From positions 1-64,000 of the forward strand of contig DATARN010000020.1 of the NCBI GenBank assembly GCA_036264135.1: a stretch of 64,000 nucleotides of DNA, in the 5' to 3' direction. Positions 31,815 through 40,550 of this stretch are shown in pieces. Made by a program: the position numbers and the translations under genes. Positions within the stretch are counted from its first letter, which is position 1; each line of letters starts with the position of its first letter. Under the pieces are notes generated by a model. That model was not told the DNA's origin, searched no databases, and was given only the letters and a program-made list of their open reading frames with translations. This DNA is from DATARN01 sp036264135 (lineage in GTDB: Bacteria > Actinomycetota > Acidimicrobiia > Acidimicrobiales > Palsa-688).

Positions 31815-34379
31815 TTGCCTGAACCGGTGCCGTACCGACTGCCCCGCACGATCACACCGGAACACTACGACCTGACGCTTACGCCGGACCTGGCCAACGC
31901 CAGCTTCGCCGGCGAGGCCCGGATCCGCGTGAACGTGACCGAGCCGGTGACCGAAGTGGTGCTCAACGCCGTCGAGCTCGACATCTTGACCGCCGAGTTG
32001 GCCAGCGTGTCGGGCGCCCGGCTGGTCGGGACCGTCGCCTACGACGAGGTCGAGGAGCGAGCGGTGATCGCCCTCAACGGGACGGCGACACCGGGAGTGT
32101 GGGAACTCGACGTCACCTTCACCGGCATCCTCAACGACAAGCTGCACGGCTTCTACCGCAGCACCTTCCGCGACACCGCCGGGGGCGAGCAGGTCATCGC
32201 CACCACCCAATTCGAGGCCACCGACGCCCGCCGGGCCTTCCCGTGCTGGGACGAGCCGGACTTCAAGGCCACCTTCGCCGTCACCCTGATCGTCGACAGC
32301 CAGCTGACGGCCATCAGCAACGGCGCGGTGCTGGAGGACACGGACCTGGGCAACGGCAAGCGCCAGGTGACGTTCGCGGAAACCATGCCCATGTCGACCT
32401 ATCTGGTGGCATTCGTCGTCGGGCCGTTCGAGGCGGCGCCGCCGGCGGTGGTGGACGGGGTCCCCGTCCGCATCGCCGCCATCAGGGGCAAGGGGCATCT
32501 CACCGCGTACGGGCTGGAAGCGGCGGGCCACGCGCTGCACTTCCTGGCCGACTACTTCGCCATCCCCTATCCGTCCGACAAGCTCGACCACGTCGCCATT
32601 CCGGACTTCGCCTTCGGCGCCATGGAGAACCTGGGCTGCGTCACCTACCGCGAGACCGCCCTCCTCGTCGACCCGACCACGGCGTCGCGGGTCGAGCTGA
32701 ACCGCATCGCCGAGGTCATCGCCCATGAAACGGCCCACATGTGGTTCGGCGACCTGGTCACCATGAAGTGGTGGAACGGGATCTGGCTGAACGAGGCGTT
32801 CGCCACGTTCATGGAGCTGCTGACCGTGGACGCCTTCCGCCCGGAGTGGGAGGTCTGGGTCACCTTCGGCATCGACCGCGGCGGGGCCCTGGCGACCGAT
32901 GCCCTGGTCAACACCCGCCCGGTGGAGTTCCCCGTGGGCCGGCCCGAGGAGGCGGACGCCATGTTCGACGTCCTCACGTACCAGAAGGGTGCCGCCGTCC
33001 TGCGGATGCTGGAGCAGTACCTCGGCCCCGAGCCGTTCCGCCAAGGCATCTCCAACTACCTGACCGAGCATTCCTACAGCAACACCGAGACCACCGACCT
33101 GTGGGATGCCATCGAAGCCGCCTCCGGCGAACCGGCGCGGGCCGTCATGGACTCGTGGATCTACCAGGGCGGCTACCCGCTGGTGTCCGTCGGGCTGTCC
33201 CCCGACGGGCAGTCGCTGACCCTGCGCCAGCGCCGCTTCCTCTACCAGGGCGACGATGTCGGCGCCCGGTGGCAGGTCCCCATCAACCTGCGGCTCTCGG
33301 CAGCCGGGGCGGTGAAAACCGCCAAGGTCCTGCTGGCCGACGAGGAGACGTCGGTGGCGGTGCCGTCGCCCCTCGACTGGGTGGTCGTCAACGCCGGTGC
33401 CTGGGGCTTCTACCGGGTGCGCTACGAGGAGTCGCTGCTCCAGGCGCTGCGCGCCGTCATGATGACCCAGCTCTCCGCCCTGGAGCGACTGACGCTGGTC
33501 AGCGACACCTGGGCATCCACCTACGCCGGCCAGTCGCCGCTCGTCGACTTCCTGGCCCTCGCCTCGCAGCTTCCCGCCGAGCGCGACCCCGACGTCTGGG
33601 GGGCGGCCCTCGGGCCGTTGGGGCTTCTCGACCGGATCGTGACGGAAACCGATCGACCTCGGCTGCAGGGCTTGATCGGCGACCTCATCCGGCCGGTCGT
33701 CGCCGAGTTGGGGTGGGAGCCGGCGGCCGGGGAGGCGGAACGCACCGGCACCTTGCGGGGCCGCCTGCTCGCCGTCCTGGGCACGGTGGGCGCCGATCCC
33801 GACGTACAACTCGAGGCGCGGGTGCGCTTCGACCGCTTCCTGGCCGACCCCGCGTCGCTGGCGCCCGACCTGGTGAGCGCGGTGGTGACCATCGTCGCCT
33901 ACCGGGGTAACGAAGCCGACTACCAGGTGCTCTACACCCGCTTCAAGGAGGCGGCGACACCGCAGGACCAGATGCGCTTCCTCTACGCCCTGGCGGCGCC
34001 GCAGTCCACCGAACTGCTGCGCCGCACCCTCGACCTGACGTTGAGCGGCGAGGTCCGCACCCAGGACGCGCCCTACGTGATCGGCTCCGTCCTGGGCTCG
34101 CGCGTCGGGGCCGCCGCGGCCTGGCCGTTCATCGAGGCCCACTGGGACGAGATCCAGGCCCGCTTCCCCGACAACAGCCTGCCCCGGATGCTCGACGGCA
34201 TCGCCGGCATCGTCGACCCGGCGCTGGCCCGGCAGGTCCACCTGTTTCTGGCCGAGCACCGGCTGCCGCAAGCGAAGCTGGTTGCCCAGTCACTAGAGAA
34301 GCTCGACAACAACGTGGCCTTCGCCACCCGCGTCGGGCCCGAGCTTCCCGCCGCCCTGCCGGGCAACGGAAACGCCTGA
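31815..34379 (+). CDS. pepN: M1-family zinc aminopeptidase (PepN-like)
   Basis: An 854-residue metallopeptidase. The N-terminal beta-sheet domain (YRLPRTITPEHYDLTL) leads to the substrate-binding GAMENLG motif and the zinc site HETAHMWFGDLVTMKWW...NEAF, which gives HExxH plus the distal Glu. A C-terminal ERAP1-like helical domain (about 530-850) follows, as in the tricorn-interacting/eukaryote-like M1 group. The TTG at 31815 has GGAGGAAG upstream. It removes N-terminal residues from peptides in the cytoplasm and is mainly a peptide-turnover enzyme. The peptide-import genes lie about 2 kb away, though this may be coincidence. Confidence 0.95.
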   Translation: MPEPVPYRLPRTITPEHYDLTLTPDLANASFAGEARIRVNVTEPVTEVVLNAVELDILTAELASVSGARLVGTVAYDEVEERAVIALNGTATPGVWELDVTFTGILNDKLHGFYRSTFRDTAGGEQVIATTQFEATDARRAFPCWDEPDFKATFAVTLIVDSQLTAISNGAVLEDTDLGNGKRQVTFAETMPMSTYLVAFVVGPFEAAPPAVVDGVPVRIAAIRGKGHLTAYGLEAAGHALHFLADYFAIPYPSDKLDHVAIPDFAFGAMENLGCVTYRETALLVDPTTASRVELNRIAEVIAHETAHMWFGDLVTMKWWNGIWLNEAFATFMELLTVDAFRPEWEVWVTFGIDRGGALATDALVNTRPVEFPVGRPEEADAMFDVLTYQKGAAVLRMLEQYLGPEPFRQGISNYLTEHSYSNTETTDLWDAIEAASGEPARAVMDSWIYQGGYPLVSVGLSPDGQSLTLRQRRFLYQGDDVGARWQVPINLRLSAAGAVKTAKVLLADEETSVAVPSPLDWVVVNAGAWGFYRVRYEESLLQALRAVMMTQLSALERLTLVSDTWASTYAGQSPLVDFLALASQLPAERDPDVWGAALGPLGLLDRIVTETDRPRLQGLIGDLIRPVVAELGWEPAAGEAERTGTLRGRLLAVLGTVGADPDVQLEARVRFDRFLADPASLAPDLVSAVVTIVAYRGNEADYQVLYTRFKEAATPQDQMRFLYALAAPQSTELLRRTLDLTLSGEVRTQDAPYVIGSVLGSRVGAAAAWPFIEAHWDEIQARFPDNSLPRMLDGIAGIVDPALARQVHLFLAEHRLPQAKLVAQSLEKLDNNVAFATRVGPELPAALPGNGNA

Positions 34380-34383
34380 CCGC

Positions 34384-35595
34384 TTGATCTCGATCTTCGC
34401 GGTGGAAGACACCGCCGTCCAGGTCGCATGGACGGCACTGCCCGCGCCCCACGTCCAGTTGGAGATCGGCGGCCGGACCTGCGAGGTGGCGGCCGGGCCG
34501 CCGGCGGTCCTGTGCCGCCGTCGCCACCGCCCGGCGCCCCTGCCCGTGCCGCCGGGGGCCATGGGCGGACCCGGAGCGGTGACGATCGGGGGGTTGGAAC
34601 CGGGCCACCGGTACGACCTCACCGTGACCGGCCCCGGGGTGGGTCGCCGCCTGGTGGAGCAGGTGACCACCCTGCCGGCGCCGCCGGGGCGGCGCCTCGA
34701 CGCCTTCGCCACCATGAACGACATCCACCTGGGCGAGGGGGGCTTCGGAGCCACCCACGAGATCGAGGATCCGTGGCCCCTGCCGGCCGGAGGCCGGCCG
34801 TTCACCTGGCGCTGCCTGGCCGCCGGCGTCGAGGAGGCCCGGCAGTGGGGCGCCGAGGCGCTGGTCCTGAAGGGTGACCTGACCGCCCACGGCGCCCCGG
34901 CCGAGTTCCACGAGCTCGGCGCCCTCCTCAAAGGCGTCGGCGTGCCGGTGCTGGCCACGCTCGGCAACCACGAGTTCCACGACCCCGAGACGGACGGCCG
35001 ATCCGTCCTCGAGGAGTACGGCATCGACATCCCCCGCCAGCCCTGGGCCGTCGACCGTCCCGGGATCCGGCTGATCTTCGCCCTCACCGCCGGCCCCGGG
35101 CACCGCTCGGGCGACATCGACGACCGCCAGCGGACCCAGATCGTGGCCCTGGCGGCCGCCGCCCCGGGGCCGGTGTTCGTCGTCCTCCACCACCAGCTGC
35201 AACGCTGGCGGCTGCCCACCGAGTACCCGCCGGGGGTCGACGGCCGCCAGGCCCGGGCTCTCCTCGACGAGCTGGCCGCCGTCAACCCGGCCGCCTTCGT
35301 GGCCAGCGGCCACACCCATCGCCACCGCCGGCGCCGCCACGGCCCCCTCCCGGTGGTCGAGGTCGGCTCGACCAAGGACTACCCGGGCACCTGGACCGGC
35401 TACGCCGTGCACGAAGGCGGCATCCGCCAGGTGGTGCGGCGCATCGAGTCGCCCGACGTCATCGCCTGGACGGAGGGCACGTCGCGGGCGGTGCGGGGTA
35501 TCTGGGGCCGCTGGTCACCGGGCCGGCGCGACGAGCGGTGCTTCACCCATTCCTGGCCACCCGCGTCGCCGGGTGGCGTGCGTCGCCCGGCCTAG
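34384..35595 (+). CDS. Calcineurin-like metallophosphoesterase with N-terminal fibronectin-like domain
   Basis: A 403-residue protein. Residues 1-100 have an FN3/purple-acid-phosphatase-like pattern (VQVAWTALPAPHVQLEIGG...LEPGHRYDLTV). The catalytic domain shows all metal motifs: NDIHLGE (DxH), KGDLTAHG (GDxxxxG), LGNHEFHD (GNHE), LHHQLQ and SGHTHRHRR (GHxH). No signal peptide is seen, so it is probably cytoplasmic. The TTG at 34384 follows the aminopeptidase by 4 bp. Its TAG overlaps, tail to tail, the stop of xseB. Possible substrates are cyclic nucleotides, nucleotides or phosphoproteins. Confidence 0.9.
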   Translation: MISIFAVEDTAVQVAWTALPAPHVQLEIGGRTCEVAAGPPAVLCRRRHRPAPLPVPPGAMGGPGAVTIGGLEPGHRYDLTVTGPGVGRRLVEQVTTLPAPPGRRLDAFATMNDIHLGEGGFGATHEIEDPWPLPAGGRPFTWRCLAAGVEEARQWGAEALVLKGDLTAHGAPAEFHELGALLKGVGVPVLATLGNHEFHDPETDGRSVLEEYGIDIPRQPWAVDRPGIRLIFALTAGPGHRSGDIDDRQRTQIVALAAAAPGPVFVVLHHQLQRWRLPTEYPPGVDGRQARALLDELAAVNPAAFVASGHTHRHRRRRHGPLPVVEVGSTKDYPGTWTGYAVHEGGIRQVVRRIESPDVIAWTEGTSRAVRGIWGRWSPGRRDERCFTHSWPPASPGGVRRPA

Positions 35596-35795
35596 GCCCC
35601 GGGGGGCCGGACCCCGAGGGCGTCGATGCGGGCCTGCACCTTGGCCAGGCGCTCGGTGGCCAGGGCGTGCAGGCGCTCCGCCTGCTCGTAGAGGTCGGTG
35701 GCCTCCTCGATGCCGATCTGCCCGGTGGCCAGCCGGTCGGTCAACGCCTCCAGTTCGGCCATCAGGTCTTCGAAGCTCAGCTGGTCAGGATCCAT
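35592..35795 (-). CDS. xseB: Exodeoxyribonuclease VII small subunit
   Basis: A 67-residue helical protein with the XseB pattern LSFEDLMAELEALTDRLATGQIGIEEATDLYEQAERL. It binds XseA to form exonuclease VII, which degrades single-stranded DNA from both ends. The ATG at 35795 overlaps the end of xseA by 11 bp, the usual arrangement. Its stop shares the palindrome CTAG with the stop of the convergent phosphoesterase gene. Confidence 0.95.
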   Translation of the reverse strand: MDPDQLSFEDLMAELEALTDRLATGQIGIEEATDLYEQAERLHALATERLAKVQARIDALGVRPPGA

Positions 35796-37044
35796 GGACC
35801 CGCTCCACCCGGGCGGCCAAGCCGCCTTCGGCCAGCTGGATCTCGACGACGTCGCCGGACGCCACCTGCGGGCTGCGCCGCACCACCGTGCCGTCGGCGG
35901 CCCGCACCACCGCGTACCCCCGCTCCAGGACCCGCTGGGGGGAGAGGGCGTCGAGCTGGCGGCGGTCGGCGGCCAGTCGCCCGTCGGCTCGCGCCACCCG
36001 CTCGTGAACCCGGCGGCGCCATTCCAGGCCCCCCAGCCGGGCCCGGCTCTCGGCCAGCCGGCCCCGGGGGTGCAGCAGGCGGAGGCGGGCGCCGGCCTGC
36101 TCGGCCCGGGCGTGGGCCCGGTCCGCCCCCTGGCGCACCGCCTGGCCGGTGTCGACCGCCGCCAGTCGCCGGCCGGCGGCGTCCTGCCGGCGCTCGAAGG
36201 CCAACTGGGCGGCGGCCCGCCAGCCGGCCAGCTCGGCGGTCAGCGCCTGGCGGTCGGGGACGACGGCCGCGGCCGCGGCCAGCGGCGTGGCGCAGCGCAC
36301 GTCGGCCACCTCGTCGCACAGCGGGCGGTCGCCCTCGTGGCCGATGGCCGAGACGACGGGCACGGGGGACCGGCAGATCGCCCGGCACAGCTCCTCGTCG
36401 CTGAACGGCATCAGCTGGGCGGCGTCGCCGCCCCCCCGGGCCAGCACGATGACGTCCACGTCCGCCTCGCCGCCCAGCCCGACCAGGGCGTCGGTGATGG
36501 CCAGCGACGCAGCCGGGCCCGAAAGCAGGCACTCGACGATCCGCAACGGGTAGCCGGGAAAGCGTGCCGCCACGACCGATTCGATGTCCTTGCGCACCGC
36601 CGCGTCGCTGCCGCAGATCACCCCGATCGCCCGGGGCAGCCGGGGCAGCGGGCGCCGGGGCCGGTCGAGCAATCCGTCGCGGCCGAGGCGCCGCCGGGCC
36701 TCGGCCACCATGGCCGCCACTGCCCCGGCGCCCACCGGCGTGGCCGCCTCGGCCATGAGCTGAAGCTGGCCCCGTTCGCTGATCCAGGTGAGCGTCCCGA
36801 CGACGCCGACCCGCTCCCCATCGACCGCCCGGCACCGCGACGCCGGCCCGGAAACGGCGATCTGCGCCACCCGGTCACGCAGGGTGAAGTAGATCCGGGT
36901 CCCCACCCGTCGCGGTTTGTACACCTCCCCCTCGACCGATATCCGCCCGACGGGTGCCAGGGACCGGGCGATCTCGCCGGCCAGCCGCACCAGGGTCACC
37001 GCTCGGGGCGCGGCGGGGCCGGTCGGGAACATCGGAAGCGTCAT
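35785..37044 (-). CDS. xseA: Exodeoxyribonuclease VII large subunit
   Basis: A 419-residue XseA. An N-terminal OB-fold (about 15-110; ISVEGEVYKPRRVGTRIYFTLRD) precedes the catalytic domain, with IGVICGSDAAVRKDIESV, DVIVLARGGGDAAQLMPFSDE, and VVSAIGHEGDRPLCDEVADVRCATP. These are the conserved acidic and His residues of the family. A long Arg/Ala/Glu-rich coiled coil follows. It acts in DNA repair as a single-strand exonuclease with XseB, whose gene overlaps it downstream. The ATG at 37044 fits the family length. Confidence 0.95.
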   Translation of the reverse strand: MTLPMFPTGPAAPRAVTLVRLAGEIARSLAPVGRISVEGEVYKPRRVGTRIYFTLRDRVAQIAVSGPASRCRAVDGERVGVVGTLTWISERGQLQLMAEAATPVGAGAVAAMVAEARRRLGRDGLLDRPRRPLPRLPRAIGVICGSDAAVRKDIESVVAARFPGYPLRIVECLLSGPAASLAITDALVGLGGEADVDVIVLARGGGDAAQLMPFSDEELCRAICRSPVPVVSAIGHEGDRPLCDEVADVRCATPLAAAAAVVPDRQALTAELAGWRAAAQLAFERRQDAAGRRLAAVDTGQAVRQGADRAHARAEQAGARLRLLHPRGRLAESRARLGGLEWRRRVHERVARADGRLAADRRQLDALSPQRVLERGYAVVRAADGTVVRRSPQVASGDVVEIQLAEGGLAARVERVHGS

Positions 37045-37096
37045 CGGCGGGCGAGGCTACCGCCGGCGGGTGAAAGCCGAGCCTTTGGCGGGGCGC

Positions 37097-38044
37097 TCAG
37101 GCGGACGCCGAGGTGAGGGAGGCCCGCGAGTCACGCCGTTCGGCGACCCGGCGGCTGACTCGCTCGATGCGGCGCATGTGGTGCAGGGTGCGCTCGCGCG
37201 ACTGTTCGGCCTCGGCGTTGAGCCCGGTGATGCTCTCCAGGCCCCAGCTGCGCAGGATGACCGGCGCCAGGATCTGCTCGTAGTGGAGATTGAAGTCGTA
37301 GATGCCGGCGGCCGCGACCGCGGCGGCGTGCCGGGCGAAGTCGGGGATGCCGGCGCCGGGCATCTGGAAGGTCTTCACCTGGGACTCCATGGCCAGGACC
37401 ATGCGGTTGGGGTCGGCCTCGATCATGGCCGAGGCCAGGTCCCGGTAGAAGAGGAAATGGAAGTTCTCGTCGTAGGCCACCTTGGCCATCACCTCCTGGC
37501 CGGGGCCGTCGAGCAGCCGGCCGGTGTTGCGATGGGAGATACGGGTGGCCAGCTCCTGCAGGGTGACGTAGACCACACCCTCGCAGGTGTTGAGCAGCTT
37601 GCCTTCGGGGGCGTAACCGAGGGACACCTGGGCCATCCGGGCCCGTTCCAGCTCCACCGGGTCGACGGCGCGGGTGACGGTCATCCAGTCCCGGATGACG
37701 ATGGAGTGGCGGTGCTCCTCGGCCGTCCACCGCCGGTTCCACACCCCCCACACCGAGTCCTCGCCGAACAGCCAGCTGATGGCGTGGAAGTAGTAGGGCA
37801 GGTTGTCCTCGGTCAGGAGGTTCAAGTACAAGGCGCTGCGCACCGCGTCGGGGAGCGGGTACTCCTCGGGGTCCCAGGCGTCGCCGGGGACAAAGTCGCG
37901 TCCCCGGCTCCACGGCACCAGTTCGTGGGGAAACCACTCTTTGGTCTTGGCCAGATGCCGTTCGAGGAGGCCTTCGGCGGCCGAAGAGGTGGCGTCGAGG
38001 AGGGAGCGGTCGTCGGCGGCCGTCTGCTCGTCGATACGTTGCAT
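37097..38044 (-). CDS. Acyl-ACP desaturase (ferritin-like di-iron)
   Basis: A 315-residue soluble type 2 fatty-acid desaturase, like mycobacterial DesA proteins. Di-iron ligands are visible: Glu in LTEDNLPYY, TAEEHRHSIVIRDW (ExxH), LQELATRISH and AYDENFHFLFYRDL (second ExxH). It introduces a double bond into acyl-ACP using ferredoxin and O2. ATG 38044 or GTG 38050 could start it. A ferredoxin partner is not in the window. It is a single gene between xseA and the divergent helicase gene, and links to the membrane-lipid theme seen with the CFA-synthase-like gene at 42748. Confidence 0.9.
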   Translation of the reverse strand: MQRIDEQTAADDRSLLDATSSAAEGLLERHLAKTKEWFPHELVPWSRGRDFVPGDAWDPEEYPLPDAVRSALYLNLLTEDNLPYYFHAISWLFGEDSVWGVWNRRWTAEEHRHSIVIRDWMTVTRAVDPVELERARMAQVSLGYAPEGKLLNTCEGVVYVTLQELATRISHRNTGRLLDGPGQEVMAKVAYDENFHFLFYRDLASAMIEADPNRMVLAMESQVKTFQMPGAGIPDFARHAAAVAAAGIYDFNLHYEQILAPVILRSWGLESITGLNAEAEQSRERTLHHMRRIERVSRRVAERRDSRASLTSASA

Positions 38045-38172
38045 GGTCACAGCCTACCGACCCGTAGGTAGGGGGAAGACGGTGCCAAGAGGCTCACGTG
38101 GTACACTGACATGCAGCAACGTGGTGGGGTGGGCCATGTTGTGACATTCGCTGCAGCTGTACCAGGAGACCC

Positions 38173-39369
38173 TTGAAGCCATCGTTCGACTCCTTGGGCG
38201 TCTCGCCGGACCTCGTCCAGGCACTCGCCCCTATCACGACACCTTTCCCGATCCAAGCCCTCACTATCCCTGATGCCCTCGCCGGCCGGGACGTATGCGG
38301 CAAGGCCCGGACCGGCTCGGGCAAGACGCTCGCCTTCGGCCTGCCGATGCTGCAGCGCCTGGCCGCGGGCGACGGCCAGTCGGCCAACGGGAGACCCCGG
38401 GGCCTGGTGATGGTCCCGACCCGTGAACTGTGCCGCCAGGTGGCCGACGTCCTGCGCCCGCTGGGCGAGAGCCTCGGTCTCAAGCTGGCCACCGTCTACG
38501 GGGGCACCGGCATGGACACCCAGATCAAGGCCATCCGCCGCCCCGTCGACGTCGTGGTGGCCACGCCCGGCCGGCTCATCGATCTGCACCAGCGCGGCGA
38601 GCTGCACTTCGACGCGGTGGAGATCCTGGTCCTCGACGAAGCGGACCGCATGGCGGACATGGGGTTCCTGCCCCCGGTCGAGTGGGTGCTGCGCCGGCTC
38701 ACCCACGCCCATCAGACCATGCTGTTCTCGGCCACCCTCGACGGTGAGGTCGACTACCTCATCAACCACTACCTGACCGATCCCGTCCGCCACGATGTCG
38801 TCGAGGCCAGCGGGACGATCGACGGCATGGAGCACCGCTTCCTCGCCGTGCACCAGCTGGACAAGGTGAAGGTGGCGGCGGCCATCGCCCGGGCCAGCAC
38901 CCGCACCCTGCTCTTCACCCGCACCAAGCGCGGCGCCGACCAGCTGACCCGCAACCTGCAGCGCGAAGGGGTCAAGGCCGACGCCATCCACGGCGACCTG
39001 CCGCAGCGGCTGCGGGAACGGGCGCTGGCCGACTTCGGCAGCGGGAAGCTACCGGTCCTGGTGGCCACCGATGTCGCGGCGCGCGGGATCCACGTAGAAG
39101 GCATCGACGTGGTCATCCACTACGACCCGCCCGAGGACAACAAGGCCTATCTCCACCGCTCGGGCCGCACCGCCCGGGCGGGCGAGGAGGGGCTGGTGGT
39201 CACCCTCGTGCTGTGGGACCAGCGCCTGGAAGTGGAGCGCCTGCAGAAGCGCACCGGCATCAGGCAGCCGGTGATCGAAGTCTTCTCCAACGACCGCCGG
39301 CTTCAGGACCTGCGCAACCTGGGCCGGCCGGCCGGCGAGGCCGCCGGCGCCGCCCTCGCCCAGGCCTAA
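38173..39369 (+). CDS. DEAD-box ATP-dependent RNA helicase
   Basis: A 398-residue RhlE/DeaD-type helicase core. Q-motif region: FDSLGVSPDLVQAL...PFPIQALTIP; motif I ARTGSGKT; Ia PTRELC; Ib TPGRL; II LDEADRMADMGF; III SAT; IV LLFTRTKRGADQL; V ATDVAARGIHVEGIDVVIHYD; VI HRSGRTARAG. There is almost no C-terminal extension. The TTG at 38173 has AGGAG four to five bases upstream. It would unwind RNA during ribosome assembly or decay, often under cold stress. It is monocistronic and divergent from the desaturase. Confidence 0.95.
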   Translation: MKPSFDSLGVSPDLVQALAPITTPFPIQALTIPDALAGRDVCGKARTGSGKTLAFGLPMLQRLAAGDGQSANGRPRGLVMVPTRELCRQVADVLRPLGESLGLKLATVYGGTGMDTQIKAIRRPVDVVVATPGRLIDLHQRGELHFDAVEILVLDEADRMADMGFLPPVEWVLRRLTHAHQTMLFSATLDGEVDYLINHYLTDPVRHDVVEASGTIDGMEHRFLAVHQLDKVKVAAAIARASTRTLLFTRTKRGADQLTRNLQREGVKADAIHGDLPQRLRERALADFGSGKLPVLVATDVAARGIHVEGIDVVIHYDPPEDNKAYLHRSGRTARAGEEGLVVTLVLWDQRLEVERLQKRTGIRQPVIEVFSNDRRLQDLRNLGRPAGEAAGAALAQA

Positions 39370-39410
39370 CCCGCCCCGGCTCGCCCCACCCCGAGCCACC
39401 CGCCACGGCC

Positions 39411-40550
39411 GTGAACCTGGCTCGGGACATCCTCCTCGACGCCCTCGGCGCCTTGTTGGTGCTGGGCACCGTGCTGTCGGCCGTCAAGTCGACCATGCTG
39501 CCGCGCGGGGTGCGGTCCCTCATCTCCGCCACCGTGTTCCGGGTGACCCGACTGGTGTTCCGGCTGCGGACCGGACGCTCGCCGAGCTACGAACGGCGCG
39601 ACCGGGTGATGGCCATGTACGGGCCGGTCACGCTCCTCCTCCTCCTGAGCAGCTGGTACGTGCTCCTCGTCGTGGGCTTCACCCTGCTCTACGTGGCCAA
39701 CGGGGTCAGCGGCATCGGCAACGCCTTCAAGCTGTCGGGCTCGGCGGTGTTCACCCTCGGGACCACGACCGACCCCCGCATCATCCCGAGCGCCCTGACC
39801 TATGCCGAGGCTGGCGTCGGCCTCCTGCTGCTGACCCTGCTCATCAGCTACCTGCCCACCCTGTACACCATCTTCTCGGCCCGGGAGTCGGCGGTGGCCC
39901 AGCTGCGGGTCCGGGCCGGCAACCCGCCGGCGGCGTGGAACCTCCTCATCCGCTACTACCGCATCGGCTCCACCACCCAGCTGAGCGAGTTGTGGCACGA
40001 CTGGGAGGGCTGGTTCGCATCCCTCGAGGAGTCACACACCTCCTTCGCCGTGCTGCCCTTCTTCCGGTCGCCCCAGCCCGACCAGTCGTGGGTCACGGCG
40101 GCGGGAACGGTGCTGGACAGCGCGTCCCTCTGGGCGTCGACGGTTGTGCACCCGAACGACCCAGACGCCCAGTTGTGCATCCGGGCGGGCTACGTGGCCC
40201 TGCGCCGGCTGGGCGACTTCTTCGGTGTCCCCTACAACCCCGACCCGGGGCCCGACGACCCGATCACCATCAGCCGGGTCGAATACGACGAGGCGTGCGC
40301 CACCATGGCCGCCGCCGGGATGGAGTTGGTCGCCGACCGCGACGCGGCGTGGCGCAGCTTCGCCGGCTGGCGGGTCAACTACGACACCGTCCTGCTCAAC
40401 CTGGCCCGCATGGTGGAGGCCCCCATCGCCCCCTGGACCAGCGACCGCTCCCCCGTCGACCGCGACCTGCAGTGGACGCTGCGCAACATCGCTACCTTGC
40501 GGCGAGGAAACACCGGTCCACGGTGGCCCCGTCGAGCACGTCCCACCTGA
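39411..40550 (+). CDS. Integral membrane protein with two-pore K+ channel-like pore region
   Basis: A 379-residue protein not assigned to a named family. Predicted topology: a helix at about 6-28, a second at 71-95, a re-entrant pore-like segment at 105-122 (FKLSGSAVFTLGTTTDP), and a third helix at 134-155. A cytoplasmic domain of about 220 residues follows, rich in Trp and charged residues. Helix-pore-helix with TLGTTT resembles Ion_trans_2 channels, but the K+ filter TVGYG is absent. The GTG at 39411 begins 42 bp after the helicase gene. It overlaps the convergent OSBS-family gene by 59 bp. Confidence 0.75.
   Translation: MNLARDILLDALGALLVLGTVLSAVKSTMLPRGVRSLISATVFRVTRLVFRLRTGRSPSYERRDRVMAMYGPVTLLLLLSSWYVLLVVGFTLLYVANGVSGIGNAFKLSGSAVFTLGTTTDPRIIPSALTYAEAGVGLLLLTLLISYLPTLYTIFSARESAVAQLRVRAGNPPAAWNLLIRYYRIGSTTQLSELWHDWEGWFASLEESHTSFAVLPFFRSPQPDQSWVTAAGTVLDSASLWASTVVHPNDPDAQLCIRAGYVALRRLGDFFGVPYNPDPGPDDPITISRVEYDEACATMAAAGMELVADRDAAWRSFAGWRVNYDTVLLNLARMVEAPIAPWTSDRSPVDRDLQWTLRNIATLRRGNTGPRWPRRARPT

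Noticed and set aside
31755..34271. Open frame extending the alpha/beta-hydrolase to 1,111 residues
   Set aside because: It is the complementary shadow of the M1 aminopeptidase; a leaderless-type -10 and GTG at 31754 explain the true start.
35538..37116. Plus-strand open frames opposite xseA
   Set aside because: Pro/Arg/Ala-rich shadows of the xseAB genes; no ribosome sites or domains.
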